Part shown: in pieces, positions 16,688-24,451 of the stretch | How positions within the stretch are numbered: position 1 is the first letter of the stretch | Layout: every line of letters begins with the position of its first letter | NCBI RefSeq assembly: GCF_963422545.1 | Contig: NZ_OY730249.1 | Location: 186,001 to 250,000 of the forward strand | Reading direction: 5' to 3' | DNA length: 64,000 bases | DNA from: an uncultured Flavobacterium sp. | Lineage (GTDB): Bacteria; Bacteroidota; Bacteroidia; Flavobacteriales; Flavobacteriaceae | Position numbers and translations under genes: made by a program | The notes under the pieces: model-generated | Database searches by the model: none | Told to the model about the DNA's origin: nothing | The model's input: only the letters and a program-made list of their open reading frames with translations

Positions 16688-16720
16688 AAACCCGACAGGT
16701 TTTTAAAACCTGTCGGGTTT
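16688..16720. terminator. 33-nt palindrome acting as terminator, also a repeat (copy 1)
   Basis: A near-perfect hairpin built from AAACCCGACAGGTTTT and its complement lies between the converging ssb and DUF2461 genes. The same 33 nt occur at 45678-45710, so it is a dispersed mobile-like palindrome as well as a likely terminator. Confidence 0.75.
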
Positions 16721-16737
16721 AACTTTATGTAAAAACA

Positions 16738-17430
16738 TTATAAAACCGAAGCACCATTTATATCTGTTGTCAATATTTCGCTCATATAGTCAAAAAAAGG
16801 TCTCATGTTTTTGAAAGCGTCTAAAGCCTGTTCAAGAAAAAGATCGCTTAAAACTTCTGTATCAGTAAAACGTTTGATGACCAAAAACTGTTTATAACGA
16901 AGTAAATCGATAGCTTTATGATTTTTGTCAAAGCCTTTTGGTGCTGTTTTTACTTGTTCACCTTGTAATTCTCCAAAATTATCGACAAAAGATTTTGATT
17001 GTAATATCTTTTGCATCGGTTCATCATCGTGTGCAAATTCGATTCTTATGCGTTTTAAATCTGCGGCATTTGGCCCCCAAAATCCGCCGGCTAGAAAAGT
17101 ATTTCCTTTTTCCAGGTGAAAATAATAACCACCGCGTCTTTCTTTAGTTGCTCTGGTATAACTGCCGCCCCAAAAGGTTTTAAAAGGAGTTTTGTCTTTA
17201 GAGAATCGGATATCGCGGTAAATTCGATAAACACTTTTTTTGCCGGAAGCCGTTTCCAGAACATCTGTTTTAGCGAGTTCGTGAAGCAAAGCATCTGCAA
17301 AAGTTTCGATATGATTTAGCTCGTTTAAGTAGTTTTGTTTATGTGCATCAAACCAGGGTTTATTGTTGTTTTCTTTAAGCTGAGACAAAAAGTCAAGACT
17401 GGATTTAGGTATAATAATTTGGTTTTTCAT
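16738..17430 (-). CDS. DUF2461 family protein
   Basis: A 230-aa cytoplasmic protein of the DUF2461/TIGR02453 family. Diagnostic stretches are LKENNNKPWFDAHKQNYL, YRIYRDIRFSKDKTPFKTFW, GGYYFHLEKGNTFLAGGFW and the helical end with LRYKQFLVIKRFTD. The family is widespread and uncharacterised; no catalytic motif is agreed on. It is a single gene between two hairpins. Confidence 0.88.
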   Translation of the reverse strand: MKNQIIIPKSSLDFLSQLKENNNKPWFDAHKQNYLNELNHIETFADALLHELAKTDVLETASGKKSVYRIYRDIRFSKDKTPFKTFWGGSYTRATKERRGGYYFHLEKGNTFLAGGFWGPNAADLKRIRIEFAHDDEPMQKILQSKSFVDNFGELQGEQVKTAPKGFDKNHKAIDLLRYKQFLVIKRFTDTEVLSDLFLEQALDAFKNMRPFFDYMSEILTTDINGASVL

Positions 17431-17484
17431 AGTAGAAATTTTGAATCTTTTTAAAAATCAGAAATCGGCTGTAATTTAAGCATA

Positions 17485-17515
17485 AAAAAACCCACCGGAT
17501 TTTGTGGTGGGTTTA
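17485..17515 (-). terminator. Rho-independent terminator after the Lys/Cys-rich gene
   Basis: On the minus strand the stem AAACCCACC/GGTGGGTTT is followed by a T-run of seven, 15 nt after the stop codon at 17530. Confidence 0.85.
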
Positions 17516-17529
17516 TTTTATATATAAGT

Positions 17530-17715
17530 TTAAGCTGTTTTTTTGAATAAATCAAACATAGGACAACGTGAACAACGTTTCTTTTCGCTTTTTTTGTATT
17601 TCTCACAACAAGAAGATTTACAGTTTTCTAACTTCTTAATGTTCTCAAGGATAGCTTTTTTCTTTTTATCTTTTTTATCCTTTTTCTTGTCCTTGTCTTT
17701 TTCTTTCTTGCCCAA
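17530..17715 (-). CDS. Small Lys-rich protein with C-terminal Cys cluster
   Basis: A 61-aa protein. The first 20 residues are almost all Lys/Asp (KEKDKDKKKDKKDKKKK). The second half holds five cysteines in the pattern C-x3-CC-x10-C-x2-C (NCKSSCCEKYKK, RCSRCP) and ends in MFDLFKKTA. The Cys pattern could bind zinc or a metal cluster; the basic arm suggests contact with nucleic acid or an acidic partner. The reading frame is clean and has its own terminator at 17485-17515. No family was recognised. It lies between DUF2461 and ferritin on the same strand, but nothing links their functions. Confidence 0.7.
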   Translation of the reverse strand: MGKKEKDKDKKKDKKDKKKKAILENIKKLENCKSSCCEKYKKSEKKRCSRCPMFDLFKKTA

Positions 17716-17796
17716 TTTTCCTCTGTATTATAAAAACAGTGGCAAATATAAAGCAAATTTGTTATTTTTATATATTCTAAATAAACTTTAACTTTT

Positions 17797-18315
17797 TTAT
17801 TTTGGATTAATTGCAATTGAGCTTGTAACCGTTAGTTGCTGAATATCACGATCAAACAAGTAAAGTCCGCCTTTATCATCTCCAATTAAGTTAATTTTAT
17901 CTAAAATAGATTTAGCAGTAGCTTCTTCTTCGATTTGTTCTGATACGTACCATTGTAAGAAATTATGGGTAGCATAATCTTTTTCTTCAAAAGTAATATG
18001 AACCAATTCATTAATCGACTGTGAAACAAAAATTTCATGGTTATAAAGAGCTTCAAACATTTCTTTAAATGTAGAATAAGATGTTTTAGGCGCTTTTAGA
18101 TCTGTAATATGAGCGTGACCTCCGCGTTCATTTACATACTTTATTAATTTAAGCATGTGTGCGCGCTCTTCGTCTGATTGAGTGTACATAAATTGAGCAA
18201 TTCCTTCTAATCCGTGTACTTCAGCCCAACAAGCCATAGAAAGGTAGGTTTGCGAAGATTCTGCCTCTATACGAATTTGCTTGTTCAATGCTGCTTCTAT
18301 ATTTTTTGATAACAT
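17797..18315 (-). CDS. ftnA: Bacterial non-heme ferritin
   Basis: A 172-aa iron-storage ferritin. The di-iron ferroxidase ligands are in place: Glu17 in IRIEAESSQTYLSMACW, and Glu50 with His53 in SDEERAHMLKL, matching the FtnA numbering. Later helices carry FEEKDYATHNFLQWYVSEQIEEE. The protein oxidises Fe(II) and stores it as a 24-mer in the cytoplasm. There is no heme-ligand Met of bacterioferritin. It is transcribed alone, upstream of the Lys/Cys-rich gene. A TAACTTTA sequence at 18332-18339 resembles a -7 box but deviates in the last base. Confidence 0.95.
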   Translation of the reverse strand: MLSKNIEAALNKQIRIEAESSQTYLSMACWAEVHGLEGIAQFMYTQSDEERAHMLKLIKYVNERGGHAHITDLKAPKTSYSTFKEMFEALYNHEIFVSQSINELVHITFEEKDYATHNFLQWYVSEQIEEEATAKSILDKINLIGDDKGGLYLFDRDIQQLTVTSSIAINPK

Positions 18316-18407
18316 AATGGTGTCTTTTTGGTAAAGTTAAAAAAAATAATTCAAATCACTTTTTTAAACCTTCGAAACATAGGCATTTGGATTAATTCTC
18401 AATAAAA

Positions 18408-19865
18408 TTAATAAGATTTAATTTTATCAAAAGTAAATGGTTTTGAGAATTGTGATTTATTCATAATCGGATTTCCATCGTCTTCTCTAATGAAACCATC
18501 TGTAAATTTTCGTATTATGAATTGTTTTAAAGCCGTGTCATAATAGCTCAGAATAGAATAATCTTTCAACTTTAAAATATTTTGAAGGGATACATTTTTG
18601 TTTGTGCTTAGATAATAGAAAATGTTATCAATTGCTAAAGGTTCAGATTTTATAGTTGTAGTAAAATCATAATTTTCGTTCATTACAGCATCAAAGAAGA
18701 CCATTTTATTTTGCGAATAAGACGAATTTCCAACATCATAAAAATCATTTTGTCCGTAGTTGAAGTTAGAAATGATGTATTCTATATAGCCGCCAAATGT
18801 TATGTAATTGGTTTTCTTATTTTCCAAAACAGAAACTGCAACACTTAAATTTGATAATTGTTTCAGGAATTTGGCCGTAGTTTTTAATTCCTGAGGTTTG
18901 TTATTGTTTGTCTGAAGAAATAATGGGGAATTTTTAAAGCGAATGGTGTCATTATTTGAAACAGAAACACTTTTGATCATTTTTCCTGAATCAAAATCTT
19001 TTATATCAAACAAAAATTCATCGCTGTTAGCCTTGATTTGATAAAGTTTATTTTGATTATAAAATGAATTTGAAGTTTTAGAGGTTTTGACAGAAACTGG
19101 CTGATCAAAGTTTTTCTCTGTAATTTCAAGGGTTTTTATGTTAAGATCGAAAACCTGTGTGTTTTTTAAACTATAATCAAATGTCAAAATGATATGATCG
19201 TCAAGAGCATACATTTTATTTATGCTTGAAGCTTTATCCAGAGAATTAAAATCATTTGATTCCATTTTTTCGATTGGATAATATCGAATAAGGGAACTAA
19301 AACTTAAATTTTGCCCTTTTTCGTTTTGAAATTTAAAAGCTGAAAAGTCGAACATTTTTACTTCACAGTTTCCATTTTTAAATTCATAAAGCAGAAGGTG
19401 CTGCTGGTTTTTTTCTTTGGCCAGAATGTAAAAATTATTGTTTTTTTGAAAACTCGCAATGGTATATTCATTGTTTTCCGGAAAATCGAAATTTAAGGAT
19501 CGTGTAGTTTTTGTTTCCAAAAAGTATTTAATGATTCTGATATTTCTTGAATTTTCAGAATCCCAATAAAGGAGCGGATTACCGTCTTCATTAATGCTGT
19601 AGCCAGTTAACACTCTGTTTTCTATATTATTTATAGAATCAGTAAATTGATTGGTTAGAAATAGTGATTTATTATATTTTAAAATGTTGATTTTTTTATC
19701 ATCTGCAGCAAAAACGTAAATATCATGCGTTTTTACATCCTCAACATTTAAAATTTGACCATCTTCGAGAGGATTGTTTATGTTTAACGGAAATGAATTC
19801 AGTACTGTCTGGCTTAACAATACTGATTTAGAAAGTAAAAGCAAAAAAAGTAAAAGTTTTTTCAT
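18408..19865 (-). CDS. Secreted protein of unknown function
   Basis: A 485-aa protein with a clear signal peptide (MKKLLLFLLLLSKSVLLSQ, cleavage after about residue 19). The mature chain has repeated beta-strand-like units with Asn/Lys/Asp turns (for example DIYVFAADDKKINILKYN, FYILAKEKNQQHLLLYEF, MYALDDHIILTFDY). The spacing suggests a beta-propeller-like fold, although no blade motif is strict. There is no lipobox and no C-terminal sorting domain. It is a single gene between ftnA and the OmpA gene. Confidence 0.75.
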   Translation of the reverse strand: MKKLLLFLLLLSKSVLLSQTVLNSFPLNINNPLEDGQILNVEDVKTHDIYVFAADDKKINILKYNKSLFLTNQFTDSINNIENRVLTGYSINEDGNPLLYWDSENSRNIRIIKYFLETKTTRSLNFDFPENNEYTIASFQKNNNFYILAKEKNQQHLLLYEFKNGNCEVKMFDFSAFKFQNEKGQNLSFSSLIRYYPIEKMESNDFNSLDKASSINKMYALDDHIILTFDYSLKNTQVFDLNIKTLEITEKNFDQPVSVKTSKTSNSFYNQNKLYQIKANSDEFLFDIKDFDSGKMIKSVSVSNNDTIRFKNSPLFLQTNNNKPQELKTTAKFLKQLSNLSVAVSVLENKKTNYITFGGYIEYIISNFNYGQNDFYDVGNSSYSQNKMVFFDAVMNENYDFTTTIKSEPLAIDNIFYYLSTNKNVSLQNILKLKDYSILSYYDTALKQFIIRKFTDGFIREDDGNPIMNKSQFSKPFTFDKIKSY

Positions 19866-19975
19866 GTGTTTTTACGGGCAAATATTATTCCAAATTTAAT
19901 AAAATAAATCGTATCTCTTTTGGATTATAAATAGCACAAAGTAAAAATTCATTGTTTAGTTGATTATAAAAAATG

Positions 19976-20003
19976 AAAAAGCCCGAAAGGTTTCTTTCGG
20001 GCT
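19976..20003 (-). terminator. Terminator of the OmpA-barrel gene
   Basis: A 10-bp stem AGCCCGAAAG/CTTTCGGGCT with a T-run on the minus strand lies 27 nt after the stop. Confidence 0.85.
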
Positions 20004-20029
20004 CTTAAATTTATTACTTTTTAAAAGAA

Positions 20030-21172
20030 TTATTTAGTTTTAAAAGTAACTCTTCTAGCTAATCTTCTAGCTTCTTCTGAGTTTTTTTCGATAGATGTAT
20101 CTGCACCTGCAGGAACAACATTTAATCTTGAAGATGAAACTCCAGCTTGTGTTAGAATCTTTTTAACATTCTCTGCTCTTGCATGTGATAATTTTTCATT
20201 GTATTCTGCTCTTCCAACCTGATCAGCATAACCAATAATGTCTAGAGAAGCTGAAGGGTTTTTTCTTAAGTAAGTTAAAACAACATCAATTGCAGCAGTA
20301 GAATTTTCAATAGGTGTAGCTTTATTGAAATCGAAGTATACACTGTAATATTTGTCGTTAATTAAATCTTTAACAATGTCTTTGTCAGTTACAACAGGAG
20401 TATTGTTGATTTGTTTTTCTACAACTACTTGTTTTTCCGGTACTCTTTTTGCTAATTCTTCTAAGTTAGCTACCTTGCTTTCTAATGCTTGAATTGCTTC
20501 AAGATCTCCATTATCAGTTGGAATAACAACCCAGTCAGCATGTTTTGTGTTTTTACCTAAGTAAACCTGCAAACCTATAGTACCATTAAACATAAGTCCA
20601 GAGAAATCTCTGTTATCAGCAACGTAAGCTCCGTCGAAAGTATGATCCTGAGACGCGTTTAAAATAGTAGAGAAATCTCCTGTTAGAGCAAGTCTGTTTG
20701 ATAATCTTACTTGTGTGGTAAGACCAGCAATAAAATTACCCATTGCGTCTTTTTCGCTGAAATTGTCACTTTTTAAACGTGCAACACCAAAACCTGCATG
20801 TCCTAATAAACCAATAGTATTAGTCCAGGTTTCAAAATTCATGATTCGTCCTAAGTTAGCTACCATCTGTAAATCTAATCTATAGTATTTTGAATCAAAT
20901 GTGTTAGAATCGTTTCCATTGGTGAAACTGTTGTAGCCATAATCAAGTTTCAAACCAAATTTGTTATTGAACATATAACGAACTCCTAAATCACCAACCC
21001 AAGGGCTTGGAGTATCCGTAGAGTAACCTGCAGAGAATGGACGTTGTGGTTTTGTAAAACCAGCATTCAATTCTACAGACCACTTGTTGTAATTATTATG
21101 GGTTTTTTCTGTTTGTGCACTTACATGTGTTAGTGCTAAAGCAAGCGCTAAAGTAATGACAATTTTCTTCAT
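20030..21172 (-). CDS. OmpA family outer-membrane protein (beta-barrel plus peptidoglycan-binding domain)
   Basis: A 380-aa protein. A signal peptide of about 19-20 residues ends at VSAQ. Residues about 30-195 form an OmpA-like beta-barrel with alternating strands (WSVELNAGF, LGVRYMFNNKFGLKLDYGY). A short coiled region at about 205-230 (LEAIQALESKVANLEELAK) leads to an OmpA C-terminal domain. That domain is marked by YFDFNKATPIENS, DIIGYADQVGRAEYNEKLSHARA and ARRVTF, and it binds meso-diaminopimelate in peptidoglycan. It ties the outer membrane to the wall. It has its own terminator at 19976-20003. Confidence 0.93.
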   Translation of the reverse strand: MKKIVITLALALALTHVSAQTEKTHNNYNKWSVELNAGFTKPQRPFSAGYSTDTPSPWVGDLGVRYMFNNKFGLKLDYGYNSFTNGNDSNTFDSKYYRLDLQMVANLGRIMNFETWTNTIGLLGHAGFGVARLKSDNFSEKDAMGNFIAGLTTQVRLSNRLALTGDFSTILNASQDHTFDGAYVADNRDFSGLMFNGTIGLQVYLGKNTKHADWVVIPTDNGDLEAIQALESKVANLEELAKRVPEKQVVVEKQINNTPVVTDKDIVKDLINDKYYSVYFDFNKATPIENSTAAIDVVLTYLRKNPSASLDIIGYADQVGRAEYNEKLSHARAENVKKILTQAGVSSSRLNVVPAGADTSIEKNSEEARRLARRVTFKTK

Positions 21173-21282
21173 TAGTATTTGAGTTTAAATTTTCACCAAA
21201 AAAACAACTTATAAAAAGCTGGAATAGGCATTTAAAGTCAAAATAATAATAGAATAAGACAAATTCGTATGAAAAATACTGT

Positions 21283-21912
21283 TTATAAATTCATAATATA
21301 TTGAAATTGATCTACATATTGTCCTAAATGAAAACCGTCCATTAAGCCATGATGCACATGTACAGACATTGAAATGGTACGTTTTCCGGTTTCGGAAGTT
21401 ATCATTTTTCCAAACGATATTTTAGGGCAACTGTCTGGAAATGTATAACTTCTGGCATGTGAAAGTGAAGTGAAATTCAGCCACGGAATAGCCGAAAAAT
21501 GAATTACATTGTCATCATCAAAAGATCTTGTAAAAAGACCTGTTGTGTTTTGAACACGTTCAATTTCGGCTAAAGCATTTTGTTCAAACAATTTAAAATC
21601 CGGATTGTATTCAATTAATGAAAATCCAAAAGTTCCGTCTTCTCTTCCAATTGTTGCAGATGCATCAACGCGATCATTGATGTAAATTTTATCATCGGCA
21701 ATTCTGTATTTAAAGTTTTCTACTGAATTTACAGCAACTAATGTTTTGTGCAAATAGTAAATAAAAAAAGAAGTGTTTAATTCTTTTGCAGTTTGATACG
21801 CTTTTGTACAATCAATTTCAACGGTTGCGCCAAAAAATGGTTCTTCCATTTTACTGAAATGTGCAAAGTGCTCTTTTCTGTTCCAGTTTTCCAGATCTAA
21901 AAGTGTTTTCAT
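21283..21912 (-). CDS. cat: Chloramphenicol acetyltransferase-like protein (CAT fold)
   Basis: A 209-aa protein with the classical CAT architecture. The N-terminus is WNRKEHFAHF, the middle carries ISFGKM-type segments, and the C-terminal catalytic motif is HHGLMDG at 187-193, in which His188 is the general base and Asp192 is structural. The family transfers acetyl from acetyl-CoA to a hydroxyl, classically of chloramphenicol. Chromosomal CAT-like genes of Bacteroidota are common and need not confer resistance. The start follows the HAD gene stop with no gap, so the two are co-translated. There are no mobile-element signs. Confidence 0.88.
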   Translation of the reverse strand: MKTLLDLENWNRKEHFAHFSKMEEPFFGATVEIDCTKAYQTAKELNTSFFIYYLHKTLVAVNSVENFKYRIADDKIYINDRVDASATIGREDGTFGFSLIEYNPDFKLFEQNALAEIERVQNTTGLFTRSFDDDNVIHFSAIPWLNFTSLSHARSYTFPDSCPKISFGKMITSETGKRTISMSVHVHHGLMDGFHLGQYVDQFQYIMNL

Positions 21913-22620
21913 TTATAGTAAGTTAGGTACTATTTCGGTAATTTTTTCGAATGAACTAAAATGCTTGTGTTCTACCTTATGACTAATTTTTTCGTGTTCC
22001 CAAGTGGTATGAAACGGAATATGAACAGCATAACCTCCAATTCCTAAAACTGGTAAAACATCCGATTTCAATGAATTTCCGATCATTAAAAATTCATGAG
22101 ACTCAATGTCTAAACGGCCTAATAGTTTTTGATAATCTATTTCTTGTTTGTCTGACATTACTTCGATATGGTGAAAATAATGTCCTAAACCAGAACGGTG
22201 TAGTTTGCTGTGCTGGTCTTTTAGATCGCCTTTTGTAGCAACAACCAATTTATATTTTCCGTGCAAAGCCTGCAATGTTTCTTCAATTCCGTCAAGAAGT
22301 TCAATAGGTTTTTCCAGTAATTCTTTTCCGTATTGAATGATTTTTTCAATTACCTCAATCGGAATTGTATTGTTCGAAATTTTCATCGCTGCTTCAATCA
22401 TCGAAAGAATATATCCTTTGATTCCGTAACCGTATAAAGGTAAATTCTCAATTTCGATTTTGAATAATTCCTGCGAAATTCCCTGATGTGAAAGATAATC
22501 TTCCATCAAAGCACAAAACTTGTGTTCGGTTTCCTGAAAATAAGGTTCGTTTACAAACAAAGTATCATCGGCATCAAATGCGATTACTTTTAAATTGGGT
22601 ATTTTGCTTTTATGTAACAT
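21913..22620 (-). CDS. HAD-superfamily hydrolase
   Basis: A 235-aa HAD phosphatase. Motif I is FDADDTLF with the nucleophile Asp and the acid/base Asp two residues on, motif II is VVATKG, and motif III/IV is MIGNSLKSDVLPVLG. The cap between motifs I and II is alpha-helical (C1 type). It is a cytoplasmic phosphatase of unknown substrate. I chose the ATG at 22620 (MLHKSKIPNLKV) because the 18 extra codons upstream run into a CACGAATT-type repeat. It is directly followed by the CAT-like gene. Confidence 0.88.
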   Translation of the reverse strand: MLHKSKIPNLKVIAFDADDTLFVNEPYFQETEHKFCALMEDYLSHQGISQELFKIEIENLPLYGYGIKGYILSMIEAAMKISNNTIPIEVIEKIIQYGKELLEKPIELLDGIEETLQALHGKYKLVVATKGDLKDQHSKLHRSGLGHYFHHIEVMSDKQEIDYQKLLGRLDIESHEFLMIGNSLKSDVLPVLGIGGYAVHIPFHTTWEHEKISHKVEHKHFSSFEKITEIVPNLL

Positions 22621-22659
22621 GGTGTTTTTTGTTTCAAGTTTTATTTGTTTCAGGTTTTT

Positions 22660-22840
22660 TCGCCACGAATTCACGAATTATTTTAAAAAAAATCTGCTCA
22701 ATCTGCCAAATCTGCGAGAAACTATTTTCGCCACGAATTACACCAATTTGCACTAATTTTCTTTTGACACAGATTAACAGATATTTTTCAAAAGTAATCT
22801 GCGTAAATCCATTTAAACCCGTGTCATCCGCGTACCATTT
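22660..22840. repeat. CACGAATT / AATCTGCG / GTGTCATCCGCG repeat mosaic
   Basis: This gap between two minus-strand genes contains several short repeated words: CGCCACGAATT twice (22659-22670 and 22729-22740), AATCTGCxxAATCTGC and CCCGTGTCATCCGCG. The same words recur at 9390-9420, 42055-42095 and 44550-44770. No gene is visible. Confidence 0.6.
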
Positions 22841-22847
22841 CTGAATC

Positions 22848-23735
22848 CTAATTCTTCGAAAACAAGTTCTTTAATGAAATTGTTTTATCGTAAAAAGTAA
22901 TTCTAATTCCGAAAAGCAAAATGATTCCGCCTAAAACCATTTGTAAAGTTATTTGTTCTTCCAAAAACAACCAAGCTAAAATCGATGTAATTACAGCCTG
23001 ACTTAATAAACTTAGCGAAACCCTTGTTGCCCGCATGTGCTGCGTTGCGTAACTAATCGAAAGCCAGGCACACAATTGACAAATAATCGCTTGCAGCACC
23101 AAGACAAACCAGCCTGTATCTGAGAATCCTGTAAAAGGCTGATCTAAACAATAACAAAGAATTCCTAAGTAAATACTCGAAGTGAATAAACTAATGGTCA
23201 TAAACGATAATATATCAACTTCTGAAAGTACATTTTTGCTGACCAATAGATAAATCGAATATAAGATTCCGGACAAAACCGCAAATAGAAAAGCCTGATC
23301 AAAATTCAAATCTAGAAAAAAGCTAAAACCAACCAAAGTGATCATTCCGAATAAAGAAACTACTGTTCCAATCCAGAAATTAGTTGCCGGTTTTATTTTC
23401 AAGAAGAAGAAAGAACCTATCCCAACCCAAAGTGGTGATAAATTCGTCAACAACGAAGCCTGAGTCGCGCTTGAATCCTGAATGGCGATATTCCAAACCG
23501 CAACATCCGAAGAGAATAAAATACCACAAAGTGCTGCCAAAAGCAAGAATTTTGTGTTTGGGAGTTTGAAGCTTTTTGTAATAAGCACATAAGGCAAAAG
23601 TAAAATCACCGCAAAAGTCATTCGATAAAAAGCCGAGATTAATCCGGGTGCTAATCTAAGTTTTATCAATATGGGGAATATCGAAATACAAAGTATTCCA
23701 CAGATTAAGGCTAATCTTGGTTTGGTGAGTTTCAT
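22848..23735 (-). CDS. EamA/DMT-family transporter
   Basis: A 295-aa inner-membrane protein with ten hydrophobic segments in two five-helix EamA repeats. The first repeat starts LALICGILCISIFPILIK with FYRMTFAVILLLPYV; the second starts around AFLFAVLSGILYSIYLLVSK and ends with WLFLEEQITLQMVLGG, a typical family signature. Members export amino acids or other metabolites; the substrate is not predictable. Its start is 20 nt after the stop of rloB, so read-through from that locus is possible, though a functional link is not implied. Confidence 0.9.
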   Translation of the reverse strand: MKLTKPRLALICGILCISIFPILIKLRLAPGLISAFYRMTFAVILLLPYVLITKSFKLPNTKFLLLAALCGILFSSDVAVWNIAIQDSSATQASLLTNLSPLWVGIGSFFFLKIKPATNFWIGTVVSLFGMITLVGFSFFLDLNFDQAFLFAVLSGILYSIYLLVSKNVLSEVDILSFMTISLFTSSIYLGILCYCLDQPFTGFSDTGWFVLVLQAIICQLCAWLSISYATQHMRATRVSLSLLSQAVITSILAWLFLEEQITLQMVLGGIILLFGIRITFYDKTISLKNLFSKN

Positions 23736-23755
23736 TATTTATTATATAAAAAGAG

Positions 23756-24451
23756 CTAAGGGTTTTTTATTATTTTAGGATCAATAACTTCAATATTTAT
23801 TGTTGAATACTTAAGAAGCTCCTTCATTAATAAGTAGACTTTCGTTGATTTTTCCTCAGGAAAATAATCATCTTTGTTTAAATCTGCTTTTTCCGCTCTT
23901 TCGATAGCTTTTAAGATATATTCAGGAGTTAAATATCCTTTAGGATAGTTTTTAATTTTTGAATCTGTATGTTTTGTTCCAAGTTCTGTTTTTGATTCTT
24001 TACTAGTTTTACATAAAATATTTTCTGGTTCATCTAAATGAAATAATAGCCATATCTCGAAACAATAATTACTTATAAATAAATCCGCATCAATTAGACT
24101 TTTACAATATTCTTTTAATTCAGGATATTCTTCTTTTGGGTGTTGATCTACATCAAGTACAAATCTAAATTTGTCATCTACCGATGGGGTAACGGGTAAA
24201 CTTTTAGGTGGATTTTCAATGAAAGATTTGGCACGCTCAATTAATTTTTTTGGTTGAGAACCTTTGACATTAGTGTCTTTTTCAAACACGTGTAAGATGC
24301 TTGCTTTTTTAGGTTCAAAAAATAAATTATTAAAAGTTCCGAAATATTTGGGTTCCTTGTCTTCTCCTTCATAAACAACGAAGAATTTAGTTGCATCTTT
24401 AAATGATTCTTCTTTATTGTAATCATCTAATGTATATCTCTTACGCTCCAT
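23756..24451 (-). CDS. rloB: RloB-like protein (AbiLii-type Toprim-like nuclease candidate)
   Basis: A 231-aa protein of the RloB family. Signature elements are VVYEGEDKEPKYF at 25-37 (usual YEGExTE...YF), RFVLDVDQH at 96-104 with the acidic pair Asp100/Asp102 typical of Toprim-like metal sites, and the conserved NYCFEIWLLFHLDEP helix. RloB/AbiLii proteins act with an ATPase partner in abortive phage defence and may be nucleases. Its ATG directly follows the rloA stop codon without a gap, so expression is coupled. Nuclease function is inferred from the family. Confidence 0.85.
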   Translation of the reverse strand: MERKRYTLDDYNKEESFKDATKFFVVYEGEDKEPKYFGTFNNLFFEPKKASILHVFEKDTNVKGSQPKKLIERAKSFIENPPKSLPVTPSVDDKFRFVLDVDQHPKEEYPELKEYCKSLIDADLFISNYCFEIWLLFHLDEPENILCKTSKESKTELGTKHTDSKIKNYPKGYLTPEYILKAIERAEKADLNKDDYFPEEKSTKVYLLMKELLKYSTINIEVIDPKIIKNP

